Assembly (NCBI RefSeq): GCF_900200035.1
Contig: NZ_FZTC01000034.1
Location: forward strand, 1 to 64,000
Reading direction: 5' to 3'
Length of the DNA stretch: 64,000 nucleotides
Source of the DNA: Klebsiella grimontii
Lineage (GTDB): Bacteria > Pseudomonadota > Gammaproteobacteria > Enterobacterales > Enterobacteriaceae
Every line of letters begins with the position of its first letter. Positions within the stretch are counted from its first letter, which is position 1. The translations under genes were made by a program, and so were the position numbers. Under the pieces are notes generated by a model. It ran no database searches and was not told where the DNA came from. It saw only the letters and a list, made by a program, of their open reading frames with translations. Below, piece by piece: positions 18,088-27,260 of the stretch.

Positions 18088-19503
18088 ATGCCATTGATAA
18101 ATGATAGTTTTATGATCAGCAGTCCGACAGGAAAAAAACTCTATCTTGAGATAGCGAGAGAGCAACCTATTATCGATTACCATTGCCATCTTGAGGCGAA
18201 GGCTATTTGGGAAAATGAACCTTTCGCCGACATTACGCAGTTATGGCTGGAAGGCGATCATTATAAATGGCGCGCGATGCGGGCAAATGGTATTCCCGAG
18301 GAAAAAATCACCGGTAACGCTACCGCTGAAGAAAAATTTGCGGCATGGGCGCAAACCGTTGAGGCCTGCTTCGGTAACCCTCTCTATCACTGGACCCATC
18401 TGGAACTTAAATACTATTTTAACATTGATGACACGTTAAATAGCCGTAACTGGCATGAAATAATGACGCGGTGTAATGAGCAATTACGCCGCAAAGAATT
18501 CTTACCTCAGGCGTTAATACGCCGTTCAAATGTCGAGGCCCTGTGCACAACGGATGGGCCGCTGGATAATCTGGAATATCATCAGCGGCTGGCGGCAAAT
18601 AGTGATTTTTCTCCGCTTGTTCTACCGACTTTCCGCCCTGACGAACTCTTTGATACCGATCCAGAAAGCTTTCAGACGTTTATTTCCCGTCTGGCGGAGA
18701 AAACCCAAATTCGTATCGCTTCTTTGCAAGACTTTCTGGCCGCTCTGGAATCACGTATCGATTTTTTCCACACTGTAGGGTGCCGCATATCCGATCACGG
18801 TCCTCTGGAAATCGTTTACAACCCTCTGGATGAAGCCGCTCTGGCCGCGCTTTTCCAGCGCCGTCTGAAGAACGAGGCCCTGACAAAAGACGAACAGCAG
18901 GCGTGGGATAGCGCAATTTTTATCGCACTCGCCAAAATGTATAAGCAGCGCGAGTGGGCTATGCAGATTCACTTTGGCGCAATTCGCAACAATAACAAAC
19001 CAATGTTTAAGAAGGTGGGCATCAACTGCGGCTTTGATTCCGTTGGCGATCAAACGCTCCTCGCCGGAAGCCTGAATGCGCTCCTCAACGCCATGGGCGA
19101 GAACAATGGCCTGCCCAAAACCATCCTTTATAACCTCAATGCCGGCTATAACGATGTGGTGGCCTCTGCGATCGCTAACTTCCAGAGCGGCGAAGATGGC
19201 GTGAAATCACCGCTGCAGTTTGGATCCGGCTGGTGGTTTAACGATACTCGCCGCGGCATGGTCAATCAGCTCAATACGCTCGCCGATCAGGGTTTACTGG
19301 CCAACTTCGTCGGTATGCTCACCGATTCCCGCAGCTTCGTCTCCTATACCCGACACGATTACTTCCGCCGGATCCTCTGCGATCTGATTGGAGGATGGGT
19401 GGAAAATGGAGAAGTTCCTGACGATAAAAACATTCTTACCTCAATGATTCGGGATATTTGCGTAGAAAACGCACGCCGCTATTTCCGTTTTTCACAAGCC
19501 TGA
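18088..19503 (+). CDS. uxaC: Glucuronate isomerase UxaC
   Basis: Isomerises D-glucuronate to D-fructuronate and D-galacturonate to D-tagaturonate in the cytoplasm. It has 471 residues, the family's usual length. The amidohydrolase-like metal site is visible as DYHCHLE (about residues 31-37). Other conserved parts are EALCTTDGPLD, RPDELF, GCRISDHG, QIHFGAIRNNN and GMLTDSRSFVSYTRHDYFRR. The start ATG has CTGGAG in front. A hexuronide symporter follows after 14 bases, so the two genes form an operon. With uxuA on the other strand this is a hexuronate unit, incomplete without UxuB and KDG kinase/aldolase. Confidence 0.95.
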   Translation: MPLINDSFMISSPTGKKLYLEIAREQPIIDYHCHLEAKAIWENEPFADITQLWLEGDHYKWRAMRANGIPEEKITGNATAEEKFAAWAQTVEACFGNPLYHWTHLELKYYFNIDDTLNSRNWHEIMTRCNEQLRRKEFLPQALIRRSNVEALCTTDGPLDNLEYHQRLAANSDFSPLVLPTFRPDELFDTDPESFQTFISRLAEKTQIRIASLQDFLAALESRIDFFHTVGCRISDHGPLEIVYNPLDEAALAALFQRRLKNEALTKDEQQAWDSAIFIALAKMYKQREWAMQIHFGAIRNNNKPMFKKVGINCGFDSVGDQTLLAGSLNALLNAMGENNGLPKTILYNLNAGYNDVVASAIANFQSGEDGVKSPLQFGSGWWFNDTRRGMVNQLNTLADQGLLANFVGMLTDSRSFVSYTRHDYFRRILCDLIGGWVENGEVPDDKNILTSMIRDICVENARRYFRFSQA

Positions 19504-19517
19504 GACAGGTATAAACC

Positions 19518-21065
19518 ATGACCCTTAAAAACAGAAAAGTAACCATTCCTGTCAGTATCGGCTACGGTCTGACGGATATTATGGGCGGCGGCGCCTTTAC
19601 CGTCATTGGCGCGTGGCTTCTCTTTTTTTATACCACTTTTGTCGGTCTGTCGCCGATTGAAGCGGCTTCAATCGTGGCGATTGCCCGTATTGTTGATGCT
19701 ATCGTTAGCCTGTTTATGGGCAGCTTCACCGATCATTTCTATAAAAATTATCTGGGTAAAAAATTTGGCCGTCGTCGCTTCTTCCTGCTGATTGGCGCGC
19801 CGCTCATGCTGGTTTATATCCTGCTGTGGATGAACGGTATGAATTTCTGGTTCTATCTCGCGGTCTACCTGGCGTTTGAAGTTATCGCGGCAATGGTGCT
19901 TATCCCATGGGAAACGCTGCCCTCTGAGATGACCAAAGACTTTAACGATCGTACCAAACTCTCCACTTGCCGAATGTTCCTGTCGGCCTCCGGCACCTTT
20001 CTCGCCACCTTTATTCCAGGCCTGTTGATCGGCTGGCTGGGCGAGAACAACGCCGATGCCTATTTAATCAACGGGGTAGTCTTTGCCGTTATGTTTACCC
20101 TCTGCGTATTCATTTCCTGGAAAGTCACCTGGGAGCGCGAGTTAACGCCGGAAATGCAGGCAGAAATCGAGAAAGAGACGCAGCCTACGACCTTCGGAGA
20201 GAAAATCACAGCCTTCGGTAACTTGTTTAAAGAGTACGCCTCTACCCTGAAGGTGCGCGCATTCCGTAAACACCTGGCTATCTATCTCTTTTCCTTCACC
20301 GCGAAGGATATCTACAACACGGTGTTTGTCTTTTTCTGCGTCTACTGCCTGAATGTGTCATCCTCTCTGGCGGGAACGCTGCTGTCGATGAGTATCGTTG
20401 GATTGCCGGTCACGCTGGCGGCGGGCGTCGCGATCATTAAATACGGCCCCTCCCGGCTTTATGTTTTCGCCTATACCCTGATGATGCTGTGTCTCGGCGG
20501 ATTCTTCCTGGTCTATCAGTTCCCGACGGATAACAAAGTAATGCTGCTGGTGATCCTCGCGGGCGTTTATCAGGTCGGCCGCTGCGTACTGGAATTTACC
20601 CCGTGGAACGTATTCCCGTTTATTCCGGATATTGATGAAATGATAACCCGCCAACGCCGCGAAGGTCTGTTTGCTGCGGTGATGACCTTCTCCCGTAAAA
20701 CAACGGTTGCCATTGCGACCTTTGCGGTAGGCCTGCTGTTACAGAGCGGTGGTTTCATGAAAGGTAGCCAGGTTCAGCCTCAGGAAGCCATCACCACGAT
20801 TGCTATGCTGCTATTTGTCGGCACCGCCGGGCTGTTGATCATCGCGCTATGGCAAGCGCTGACTTTCCATCTGAACAAGCGTACGCACAAAATTTTAGTC
20901 GACGAGATCGAACGCCTGAAAGCGCATGGTCGCAAGCAGGATGTGACGCCTGAAGCCCGCCATGTTGTGGAAGATCTTACCGGTTACGCTTATGACAAAC
21001 TGTGGTGTCAGGATGCAACTGCGCCAGCGACCTCCAATAACCCGGGGGCTGCCCTGAACGGATAG
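19518..21065 (+). CDS. GPH-family glycoside/hexuronide:cation symporter
   Basis: A 515-residue inner-membrane carrier of the glycoside-pentoside-hexuronide family (MelB/UidB type), with about 12 hydrophobic segments. Family marks are GYGLTDIMGGGAF near the N terminus, ARIVDAIVSLFMGSFTDH (about 52-69), GKKFGRRRFFLLIGAP in the first cytoplasmic loop, and IPWETLPSEMTKD. Its place directly after uxaC suggests uptake of glucuronides or glucuronate. No beta-glucuronidase gene is present nearby, so free hexuronate is the simplest substrate. Confidence 0.88.
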   Translation: MTLKNRKVTIPVSIGYGLTDIMGGGAFTVIGAWLLFFYTTFVGLSPIEAASIVAIARIVDAIVSLFMGSFTDHFYKNYLGKKFGRRRFFLLIGAPLMLVYILLWMNGMNFWFYLAVYLAFEVIAAMVLIPWETLPSEMTKDFNDRTKLSTCRMFLSASGTFLATFIPGLLIGWLGENNADAYLINGVVFAVMFTLCVFISWKVTWERELTPEMQAEIEKETQPTTFGEKITAFGNLFKEYASTLKVRAFRKHLAIYLFSFTAKDIYNTVFVFFCVYCLNVSSSLAGTLLSMSIVGLPVTLAAGVAIIKYGPSRLYVFAYTLMMLCLGGFFLVYQFPTDNKVMLLVILAGVYQVGRCVLEFTPWNVFPFIPDIDEMITRQRREGLFAAVMTFSRKTTVAIATFAVGLLLQSGGFMKGSQVQPQEAITTIAMLLFVGTAGLLIIALWQALTFHLNKRTHKILVDEIERLKAHGRKQDVTPEARHVVEDLTGYAYDKLWCQDATAPATSNNPGAALNG

Positions 21066-21134
21066 ATACGGTCGGCTCCCTGCTGCGTAACGATGCCAAA
21101 AATGGGAGCCAATCTATCGCTTCTTTCTGATATC

Positions 21135-21165
21135 TTGCCTCCGTCTGTACAGCAGGTGGAGGCAA
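21135..21165. terminator. Inverted repeat between convergent genes
   Basis: TTGCCTCC and GGAGGCAA with a 15-base loop, followed by AA on one side and preceded by T-rich sequence. It lies between the transporter end and the opposing DeoR gene end and probably terminates both. Confidence 0.5.
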
Positions 21166-21177
21166 AATCAAATCCCG

Positions 21178-21951
21178 CTACCGAGGCGCCTCTTCATCCA
21201 ACGAGATCACCTGAATGCCGGCGTTGCGATACGCCTGAACGTCATCGGGCAGACGATCGATCACCACGGTATCAATCCGATCCGCGGCGGTAAATTGGGC
21301 AAGGGAGGTGTTATTCAGCTTGCTGTAGTCGCAGACGATAATCACCTGGCTGGCGTGTTCAACCATGCCGCGTTTCGTTTCTGCCAGCATGATATCGGCC
21401 ACGCAGGCGCCGTGTTTCAGCGACAGCGAATTGGCGCCCATAAACGCTTTATCGACGTTCAATGTATCGAGAATGGAGCGTCCATTGATCGCCACCACGC
21501 AGTGGTACCCCTTCTTGACGATCCCGCCCAGCAGAATGGTTTGAATAGAGGGGCTGGCTTCCAGCTCGCGGGCGATTTGGTAATCGTTGGTCACCACCGT
21601 GACGTTTTGTCTGTCGCGAATATTGCGCGCGATATGCAGGGTCGTGGTGCCGGTATCCAGCACGATAATGTCACCATCCTCAACCAGCGCCGCCGCGCGC
21701 TGGCCGATGCGCTCTTTCGCGCTGAGATTAACGATTTCGCGCGCGTCAGAGGCCTGTTCAAAGCTCGCCCGCGTGCGAAGAACGGCGCCGCCGTGGGTAC
21801 GGGTCAGCAGCCCCTCCTCTTCCAGCTGGCGGAGATCGGCACGAATGGTGGCGCCAGATACATTAAAGACGTCACACATCTCAGAAACAGCCACTTTGCG
21901 TTTTTCCCTGAGAATACTGAGCAACTTCTCCTGTCTTTCTTCTGCAAACAT
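21178..21951 (-). CDS. DeoR-family transcriptional regulator (A)
   Basis: A 257-residue repressor of the DeoR/GlpR type. The N-terminal winged HTH runs over residues 3-57 (RQEKLLSILREKRKVAVSEM, SGATIRADLRQLEEEGLLTR, THGGAV). The C-terminal sugar-phosphate sensor domain contains DGDIIVLDTGTTTLHIA, TNDYQIA, LLGG and CDYSKLNN. DeoR regulators usually sense a phosphorylated sugar from their own pathway. It is the last gene of the deoC-kinase-regulator operon (47 bases after the kinase) and may bind the palindrome at 24348-24394. A second, different DeoR regulator lies 2.7 kb away. Confidence 0.9.
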   Translation of the reverse strand: MFAEERQEKLLSILREKRKVAVSEMCDVFNVSGATIRADLRQLEEEGLLTRTHGGAVLRTRASFEQASDAREIVNLSAKERIGQRAAALVEDGDIIVLDTGTTTLHIARNIRDRQNVTVVTNDYQIARELEASPSIQTILLGGIVKKGYHCVVAINGRSILDTLNVDKAFMGANSLSLKHGACVADIMLAETKRGMVEHASQVIIVCDYSKLNNTSLAQFTAADRIDTVVIDRLPDDVQAYRNAGIQVISLDEEAPR

Positions 21952-21998
21952 TCTGCCTCTCTCTATATTTACGGCGCTCTCCGCGCGATAGCATACCT

Positions 21999-23504
21999 TC
22001 AGTCTGGCCCCGCGCTCAGCGCATCCAGCCTGTCGTATAAGGCGGCGGATTGCCGGTAGAGCGTATCAAAAAGCTCGCTGCAGGCCTGGTAATAATCCCG
22101 CAGACGCGGATCCGGCGAAATCAGCTTGTCGAACTGCACCGTCTGCCGCACGCCGCTGGCAAAATCCGCGTACAGCCCCGCGCCAACCCCGGCGATAATA
22201 CCGCATCCGGTGACGCCATTCTCCTGATTGCGCGTGGATAATATCGGAAGATTGTACGCCGCCGCTTTGATTTCAAGCCACAGCGGGCTGCGCGCGCCGC
22301 CGCCGGAAGCGATCATTTGCTGCGGATATTGCCCGCACGCCTGCAGCTGGCGAAGGTTGCGCCAGGACGCAAAGGCCACCCCTTCCAGGACCGCGCGGAA
22401 TAAATGGCCGCGGCGATGCTTGCGCTGCAGGCCGAAGAACTGCGCCCGCGAGTTCGTGTGCTCGGCCAGGCGCTCTCCCGTCAGATAGGGAAGAAAGAGT
22501 AGCCCTTCCGCGCCGGCCGGCACCGCGGCTGCTTCCTGCAAAAGCTGCGGGTGCGTTATCTGGTTATCGGCCAGCGCCAGCCGCGCCCAGCGGACGGCAT
22601 CGCCCCCAGCATCCAGAATCGTAAATCCGCCCCAGGCCGCGTTGGCGAGATGGAGGTTATTGACCAGCGGATGGCGTAACGGCCGCTGCGATACCACCGT
22701 TATCAGCGTCGACGTGCCGGTGGAGTCGGACGCCATACCCGGCTCATACACGCCCGAACCGAGCAGAGAGGCCGCCATATCCGACGTACCCGCCACCACC
22801 GGGATACCGACAGGCAGCCCCGTGGTATCGGATGCGCGCGGCGTCACCTGGCCGATAATGTCGCTGGAAAGTTTAAGCTCCGGTAGCTGATCGACCCGCA
22901 GGCCAAACGTTTCGCAGGCTTGCGAAGACCAGGCGCGGGTTTCGCTGTCCATCAGGAAATAGCAGGACGCCTCGCTATAGTCGGTCGCCAGGGCGCCGGT
23001 GAGCATGAAATTAATATAGTCCTTCGGCATTAACACTTTGGCGAGCTTTGGCCAACGTTCTGGATGATGTTCACGCCACCAGGCTAATTTGAAAGCCGGC
23101 CACGCCGCCGCGGGGGGATTATTTAAATGCGCCAGCCACTTTTCCCGCCCTTCGCGCGCGGCAAAGGCATCCACCTGCGGCTGGCTACGCTTGTCATTCC
23201 ACAGCAGCGCCCGGTCCTCCACCAGCTCGCCGCAGTCGTCCAGCAGGACGGTGCCGTGCATCTGTCCGCAGGCGCCAATGACCGCAATCTGCGTAACCGT
23301 TTCAGGATAGCGGTAGAGCACCTCGCGTATGCATTCGCAGGCGGCCCGCCACCATAGAGAAGGGGCCTGTTCTGACCAGCCCGCACGCGGCGTGGTCTGC
23401 TCATACTCCCTTTGCGCAAAACCGACCATCGTGCCATCAACGCGCAAAATAGCGGCGCGGGTACTGCCAGTGCCAACATCAATCGTGAGTATTTTATCTT
23501 TCAT
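21999..23504 (-). CDS. FGGY-family carbohydrate kinase
   Basis: A 501-residue sugar kinase from the ATG at 23504 (CGGAG six bases upstream); an upstream in-frame start at 23537 is less likely. The phosphate-1 motif is TIDVGTGSTRAAI (about 7-19). Substrate-domain marks are GQMHGTVLL and the catalytic Asp region LLWNDKRSQ. The second ATPase lobe has GTSDMAASLLGSG, DSTGTSTL, GGDAVRW, ASGGGARSPLW and CGIIAGVGAG. The family covers xylulo-, ribulo-, fuculo- and AI-2 kinases. This one looks xylulokinase-like, but the substrate cannot be fixed. The DeoC aldolase upstream and the epimerase and PfkB kinase across the spacer point to a keto- or deoxy-sugar. Confidence 0.87.
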   Translation of the reverse strand: MKDKILTIDVGTGSTRAAILRVDGTMVGFAQREYEQTTPRAGWSEQAPSLWWRAACECIREVLYRYPETVTQIAVIGACGQMHGTVLLDDCGELVEDRALLWNDKRSQPQVDAFAAREGREKWLAHLNNPPAAAWPAFKLAWWREHHPERWPKLAKVLMPKDYINFMLTGALATDYSEASCYFLMDSETRAWSSQACETFGLRVDQLPELKLSSDIIGQVTPRASDTTGLPVGIPVVAGTSDMAASLLGSGVYEPGMASDSTGTSTLITVVSQRPLRHPLVNNLHLANAAWGGFTILDAGGDAVRWARLALADNQITHPQLLQEAAAVPAGAEGLLFLPYLTGERLAEHTNSRAQFFGLQRKHRRGHLFRAVLEGVAFASWRNLRQLQACGQYPQQMIASGGGARSPLWLEIKAAAYNLPILSTRNQENGVTGCGIIAGVGAGLYADFASGVRQTVQFDKLISPDPRLRDYYQACSELFDTLYRQSAALYDRLDALSAGPD

Positions 23505-23557
23505 CACTGACTCCGGTGACGTTTTATGGCGGGCCATCAGGCCCGCGGTCTCTCAGT

Positions 23558-24271
23558 TTAATCGGCGTTCAGCTCGGGAAAGCGTTCCGGGTGCTGCTCC
23601 AGTTCAGTCAGCACTTTGCTGACCGCGCCGTGGCTCATGCCAAAGCGGCGGACGCCAAGCTGGTAAAGCGCGCGCACCGTTGCCAGATCGCGAATGCCTC
23701 CTGCGCCTTTGATATCGATTCGGCCTTTAAGCTGGTCGGCAATGATGCTGACTTTTTCCACCGTCGCGCCGGTGGGCGCCCAGCCGGTGGAGGTTTTGAC
23801 CCACTTCATCCCCACCTCTACGGCGATATCGCACACGCGGCGAATCTGCTCCTCATTGAGATAGTGCGTTTCGAGGATCACCTTCGCCGGTACCGGCGCG
23901 GCGGCGTCCACCACGCGGCGTAAATCTTCGCGCACATAGTCATAATCGCCGGATAACACTTTGCCGATGTTCACCACCATATCGACTTCGCGGGCGCCAT
24001 CGGCAATCAGCTGCCGCACTTCCTGAACCTTGGTATCAGTAGCATGCCCGCCGCCGGGAAAGCCGACCGGCCCGCCGATCATCACCTCTCCCGTACCCTG
24101 CTGCGGCAGCAACGTACTGAGAAACCGCGTCCAGCAGGGCAGCACGTGGACGGAAATAATGTTGTAGCGGGCGGCCAGCTCAGCGCAGGCGCGAACGTCC
24201 GCTTCGGTACTGGTAGCCTGGACTGCGCTCAGGTCGACTAAACGTGCAAAACGACGGGTTGTTTCATTCAT
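23558..24271 (-). CDS. deoC: Deoxyribose-phosphate aldolase family protein (DeoC)
   Basis: A class I aldolase of the DeoC family, 237 residues from MNETTRRF (24271, AGGA in front); a longer start at 24307 is not favoured. It splits 2-deoxyribose 5-phosphate to acetaldehyde and glyceraldehyde 3-phosphate, if the specificity is kept. The Schiff-base Lys is in KWVKTSTGW (Lys near 157), and the proton-relay Lys in IDIKGAGGIRD (near 188). DMVVNIG supplies the conserved Asp. An Enterobacterium also has deoC in deoCABD, so this is a second copy. It heads an operon with a FGGY kinase and a DeoR regulator and is divergent from the PfkB kinase and FucP permease genes. That arrangement suits deoxyribose catabolism. 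Confidence 0.88.
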   Translation of the reverse strand: MNETTRRFARLVDLSAVQATSTEADVRACAELAARYNIISVHVLPCWTRFLSTLLPQQGTGEVMIGGPVGFPGGGHATDTKVQEVRQLIADGAREVDMVVNIGKVLSGDYDYVREDLRRVVDAAAPVPAKVILETHYLNEEQIRRVCDIAVEVGMKWVKTSTGWAPTGATVEKVSIIADQLKGRIDIKGAGGIRDLATVRALYQLGVRRFGMSHGAVSKVLTELEQHPERFPELNAD

Positions 24272-24670
24272 GGTTTCATCCTGCTCTTTGTTTTTAATTA
24301 CTTTCATTTAATGCTGTTAAGCGGCTTAAATCCATTTAAAAACGCATCAAATGAAAATAACGTGATCGATTTAGCATTTTTTTATTTTCATTTGTTTTTA
24401 ATTAGCAGGCAAGAAATGAACAGTGCCCTCGCAGAGCGGGCGTAAACGGTCATAAACGGGCGCAAAGGCAATGTTGCATTTATTTTTGTTTGTTTTTGTT
24501 TATGCCTGAATAGCGGGCGAGATAGCAAAAACGCTGGCGGCAGTGCAGCCGAAATGCGTGCGCTATCACACTGTCCGGCAGCGAAAAGCTCGCCTTCGTC
24601 GGACATTCCCGAGGTCTCAACGCCCTGCGCAAGGGAAAGGTAATCTGATCATGTACTTCAGGAGAGAGCT
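24272..24670. promoter_or_regulatory. Divergent control region with 13-bp palindrome
   Basis: A 400-base AT-rich spacer between the two divergent sugar operons. It holds the perfect inverted repeat CAAATGAAAATAA / TTATTTTCATTTG (24348-24360 and 24382-24394, 21-base spacer). There is a further half-like TTTCATTT near 24302 and TTTGTTTTTGTTTATG near 24489. These are typical of DeoR-family operators. No small gene is seen. Confidence 0.6.
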
Positions 24671-25471
24671 ATGTTGCCGCTGGAACGTCATCGTTTGATT
24701 GTTGAACTGCTGGGCCAACGCGGCGTGATGCGGGTGAATGAGATTGCGCAAGCGACTCGGGTCTCAAGGGAAACGATTCGCCGCGATCTGAGCGAGCTGG
24801 AACGGAAAGGGATCTTAAATCGGAGCCACGGCGGAGCGCTGGCGGCGGAAAACCCGCTGCCGACGACCCGAGCGGCAGCGTCCGCCCTGCCGGTCGAAGA
24901 TAGCCAGGGAAGCTTTCAGCAGAGAACGCTGCTGCACAGCGAAGGCAAAATGCGCGTTGCCCGTAAAGCGCTGCAGTTTCTGCAGCCGGGAAAGACCATC
25001 GTCCTGGACGGCAGCAGCACCAGCTGGTTTTTGGCCCGGCAGATGCCGGAGATGGCGCTAACGGTGATTACGCCCTCCATCCGCATCTTGCAAACGCTGA
25101 TGAGCCGACGCTCGTTGCATCTCGTAGGACTGGGGGGCGATTTTTCCCCGACCGAGGAGTCGTTCTTCGGTGAAACCGCCTCACGAACGCTGCGCGAGTA
25201 CGCCATCGATACGCTCTTTTTCTCCTGCCAGGGGCTGGAGCGCGATAGCGGCTTATATGCGGGTACGGAAGCCCACGCCGCCCTGCTGAAACAGATGATG
25301 CTGGCCGCCCGTCAGACGGTGGCATTAGTCGACGGCAGCAAGCTGGGGCGAACAGGCGTCGCGCGCATCGGCGGCTTAGGCGAACTGGACTGTTTAATTA
25401 CCGAAAAGTTTGCCGATCCGCTGCTGGAAAAAGAGATGACCTGGCATAACGTCGGCCTACAAATCGCCTGA
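24671..25471 (+). CDS. DeoR-family transcriptional regulator (B)
   Basis: A 266-residue DeoR/GlpR-type regulator. The winged HTH is at residues 3-57 (RHRLIVELLGQRGVMRVNEI, SRETIRRDLSELERKGILNR, SHGGAL). The sensor domain has PGKTIVLDGSSTSWFLA, LVGLGGDFSPTEESFFG and ALVDGSKLGR. It differs clearly from regulator A at 21178. It is the first gene of the plus-strand operon (epimerase, PfkB kinase, permease, VOC protein follow) and is divergent from deoC. A role like Salmonella DeoQ, the regulator of deoxyribose use, is possible by context only. Confidence 0.9.
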   Translation: MLPLERHRLIVELLGQRGVMRVNEIAQATRVSRETIRRDLSELERKGILNRSHGGALAAENPLPTTRAAASALPVEDSQGSFQQRTLLHSEGKMRVARKALQFLQPGKTIVLDGSSTSWFLARQMPEMALTVITPSIRILQTLMSRRSLHLVGLGGDFSPTEESFFGETASRTLREYAIDTLFFSCQGLERDSGLYAGTEAHAALLKQMMLAARQTVALVDGSKLGRTGVARIGGLGELDCLITEKFADPLLEKEMTWHNVGLQIA

Positions 25472-25581
25472 GTACGCCGTCATGACGTGACGGCCAATAC
25501 GCGCAATGTCGAAACGCCGCTTCATGCGGCAGGGCCAGACTTTGCCTGAAATCAGCCACTACCGGAATAAAAAGAGGCCTT

Positions 25582-26271
25582 ATGCGTTATTACCTTTCTC
25601 CCTCGCTCATGTGCATGGACATGATGAAAGTGACCGAACAGCTGCGCTTTTTAAATAGCAAAGCCGACAGGCTGCATGTCGACGTGATGGACGGGCGCTA
25701 CGTTAAAAATCTGGCGCTATCGGCCAGCTTTGTCGCGCAGATTCGTCCCTACACATCGCTTCCCATCGATGTCCACCTGATGGTCGAAGAGCCCGCCTCG
25801 TTTATCCCGGCGCTAATAGAAGCCGGCGCTGACGCTATTTCACTGCATCCGGAAACCATCTGCCGGGAAGCCTTCCGGCTCATCAATATGCTTCGCCAGG
25901 CGGGGAAAGCGGTGGGCATGGTGCTCAATCCCGCCACGCCGGTTGAGAGCATCCAGCACTATCTGCATCTGCTCGATAAGGTCACGGTGATGACCGTCGA
26001 TCCAGGCTATGCCGGTCAGCCTTTTATTCCCGAAATGCTCGCCAAAATCGCGCAGCTTCATCAGCTAAAAGAGACCCGCGACCTCCACTTCTTGCTGGAA
26101 GTCGACGGCTCATGCAACCGCACCACCTACCGTGAGCTGCTGGGCGCCGGAGCGCAGGTATTGGTGATGGGCAGCAGCGGCTTATTCCGCCCGGATATGC
26201 CGCTTGAGCAGGCCTGGGAAAAAATGTCCCGCGATCTGTCCGCCGCGCTGCACTCCCCCGAGCGCGTATAA
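25582..26271 (+). CDS. Ketose-phosphate 3-epimerase (AlsE / ribulose-phosphate 3-epimerase family)
   Basis: A 229-residue TIM-barrel epimerase. Family motifs are LSPSLMCMDMM (about 5-15), HVDVMDGRYVKNLALS (metal His and catalytic Asp), PIDVHLMVEEP, DAISLHPET, GMVLNPATP, MTVDPGYAGQPFIPEML and EVDGSCNRTTY. SLMCMD and the GYAGQPFIPEML stretch resemble D-allulose-6-phosphate 3-epimerase AlsE more than Rpe. The reaction is C3 epimerisation of a ketose phosphate; the exact sugar is unknown. The AAGAGG ribosome site is well placed, and the next gene follows after 8 bases. An epimerase is not needed for deoxyribose 5-phosphate, so the operon may handle a second sugar. Confidence 0.86.
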   Translation: MRYYLSPSLMCMDMMKVTEQLRFLNSKADRLHVDVMDGRYVKNLALSASFVAQIRPYTSLPIDVHLMVEEPASFIPALIEAGADAISLHPETICREAFRLINMLRQAGKAVGMVLNPATPVESIQHYLHLLDKVTVMTVDPGYAGQPFIPEMLAKIAQLHQLKETRDLHFLLEVDGSCNRTTYRELLGAGAQVLVMGSSGLFRPDMPLEQAWEKMSRDLSAALHSPERV

Positions 26272-26279
26272 AGGAGCGA

Positions 26280-27224
26280 ATGATGTCAGGAAAAGTCTGC
26301 GTTTTTGGTTCATTCAATTTCGACATGGTGGCCAGGGTGGAGCGCTTTCCGGTACCGGGCGAGTCGTTAGTGGCCTGCGGGAGTATGACCAGCGCCGGCG
26401 GAAAAGGGGCGAACCAGGCCACCGCTGCGCTAAAAGCGGGAGCGAATGTCCACTACATCGGCAAGATTGGCAATGATACCTTCGGCCATTTTGCCCGCCG
26501 CCATCTGAAAGGCGTGGGGTTTAACGCCGTGACGCTGCTGGTCGCCGAAGATATCCCCACCGGCAATGCGCTGATTTATGTGGCCGGCAACGATGCTGAA
26601 AACATGATCGCCGTCGATCCCGGCGCGAATATGACGGTGAGCGATGATGAAATCGCCGGCTGCGTCCCCGCTATCGGCTGCGCGGATGTGGTTCTGGTTC
26701 AGTTGGAGAACAATCTTTCCGCGATTGAACGGGTCGTTGACGCCGCTAAAGCAGCCGGGGCCTTCGTGGTGCTCAATCCCGCCCCCTGGCAGCCCGTTGA
26801 TAACGCATTTCTGAGTAAAGTGGATTTGCTTACCCCGAACGCGACGGAGGCCGGGTTAATGACCGGGTGTCAGGTCGATAGTCTCGCGGCCGCGGCCGAG
26901 GCCGCCGATGCGCTGCATGCCCAGGGCACGCGCAACGTCATTATCACCCTTGGCGCAAAGGGCGCCCTGCTGAGCGAGCAGGGCGTGAAATCCCCTATCC
27001 CGTGCTTTCCTTCTCATCCCCGCGATACCACCGGCGCGGGCGATGCCTTCAACGGCGCGCTGGCGGCGCGGCTGGCCTGCGGCGAACCGCTGCATACCGC
27101 GGCCCGATTTGCGGCGGCCTATGCCGCCGTCAGCGTCGAAAAGCAGGGCGCGTCATCCTTACCTGACTACGAAGAGGCACGAGAACGGCTTTTGCGTGCC
27201 GCCTCTGATTATGAAATGGCATAA
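26280..27224 (+). CDS. PfkB/ribokinase-family sugar kinase (possible deoxyribokinase)
   Basis: A 314-residue kinase. The PfkB signatures are visible: GSFNFDMVARVERFPVPGES and SAGGKGANQATAALKAGA near the N terminus, NPAPWQP and LTPNATEAGLMTG in the middle. The second signature DTTGAGDAFNGALAARLACG carries the catalytic Asp and anion hole. In Salmonella the deoxyribose operon pairs a PfkB kinase (DeoK) with a FucP-type permease, just as here; but the N terminus of this protein is closer to generic ribokinase. Substrate assignment to deoxyribose is therefore inference. Two ATGs in tandem at 26280 and 26283 follow AAGGAGCG. Confidence 0.86.
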   Translation: MMSGKVCVFGSFNFDMVARVERFPVPGESLVACGSMTSAGGKGANQATAALKAGANVHYIGKIGNDTFGHFARRHLKGVGFNAVTLLVAEDIPTGNALIYVAGNDAENMIAVDPGANMTVSDDEIAGCVPAIGCADVVLVQLENNLSAIERVVDAAKAAGAFVVLNPAPWQPVDNAFLSKVDLLTPNATEAGLMTGCQVDSLAAAAEAADALHAQGTRNVIITLGAKGALLSEQGVKSPIPCFPSHPRDTTGAGDAFNGALAARLACGEPLHTAARFAAAYAAVSVEKQGASSLPDYEEARERLLRAASDYEMA

Positions 27225-27260
27225 ACCCTACTGTATAAAAACCATTAAGAGGATAGCTCA

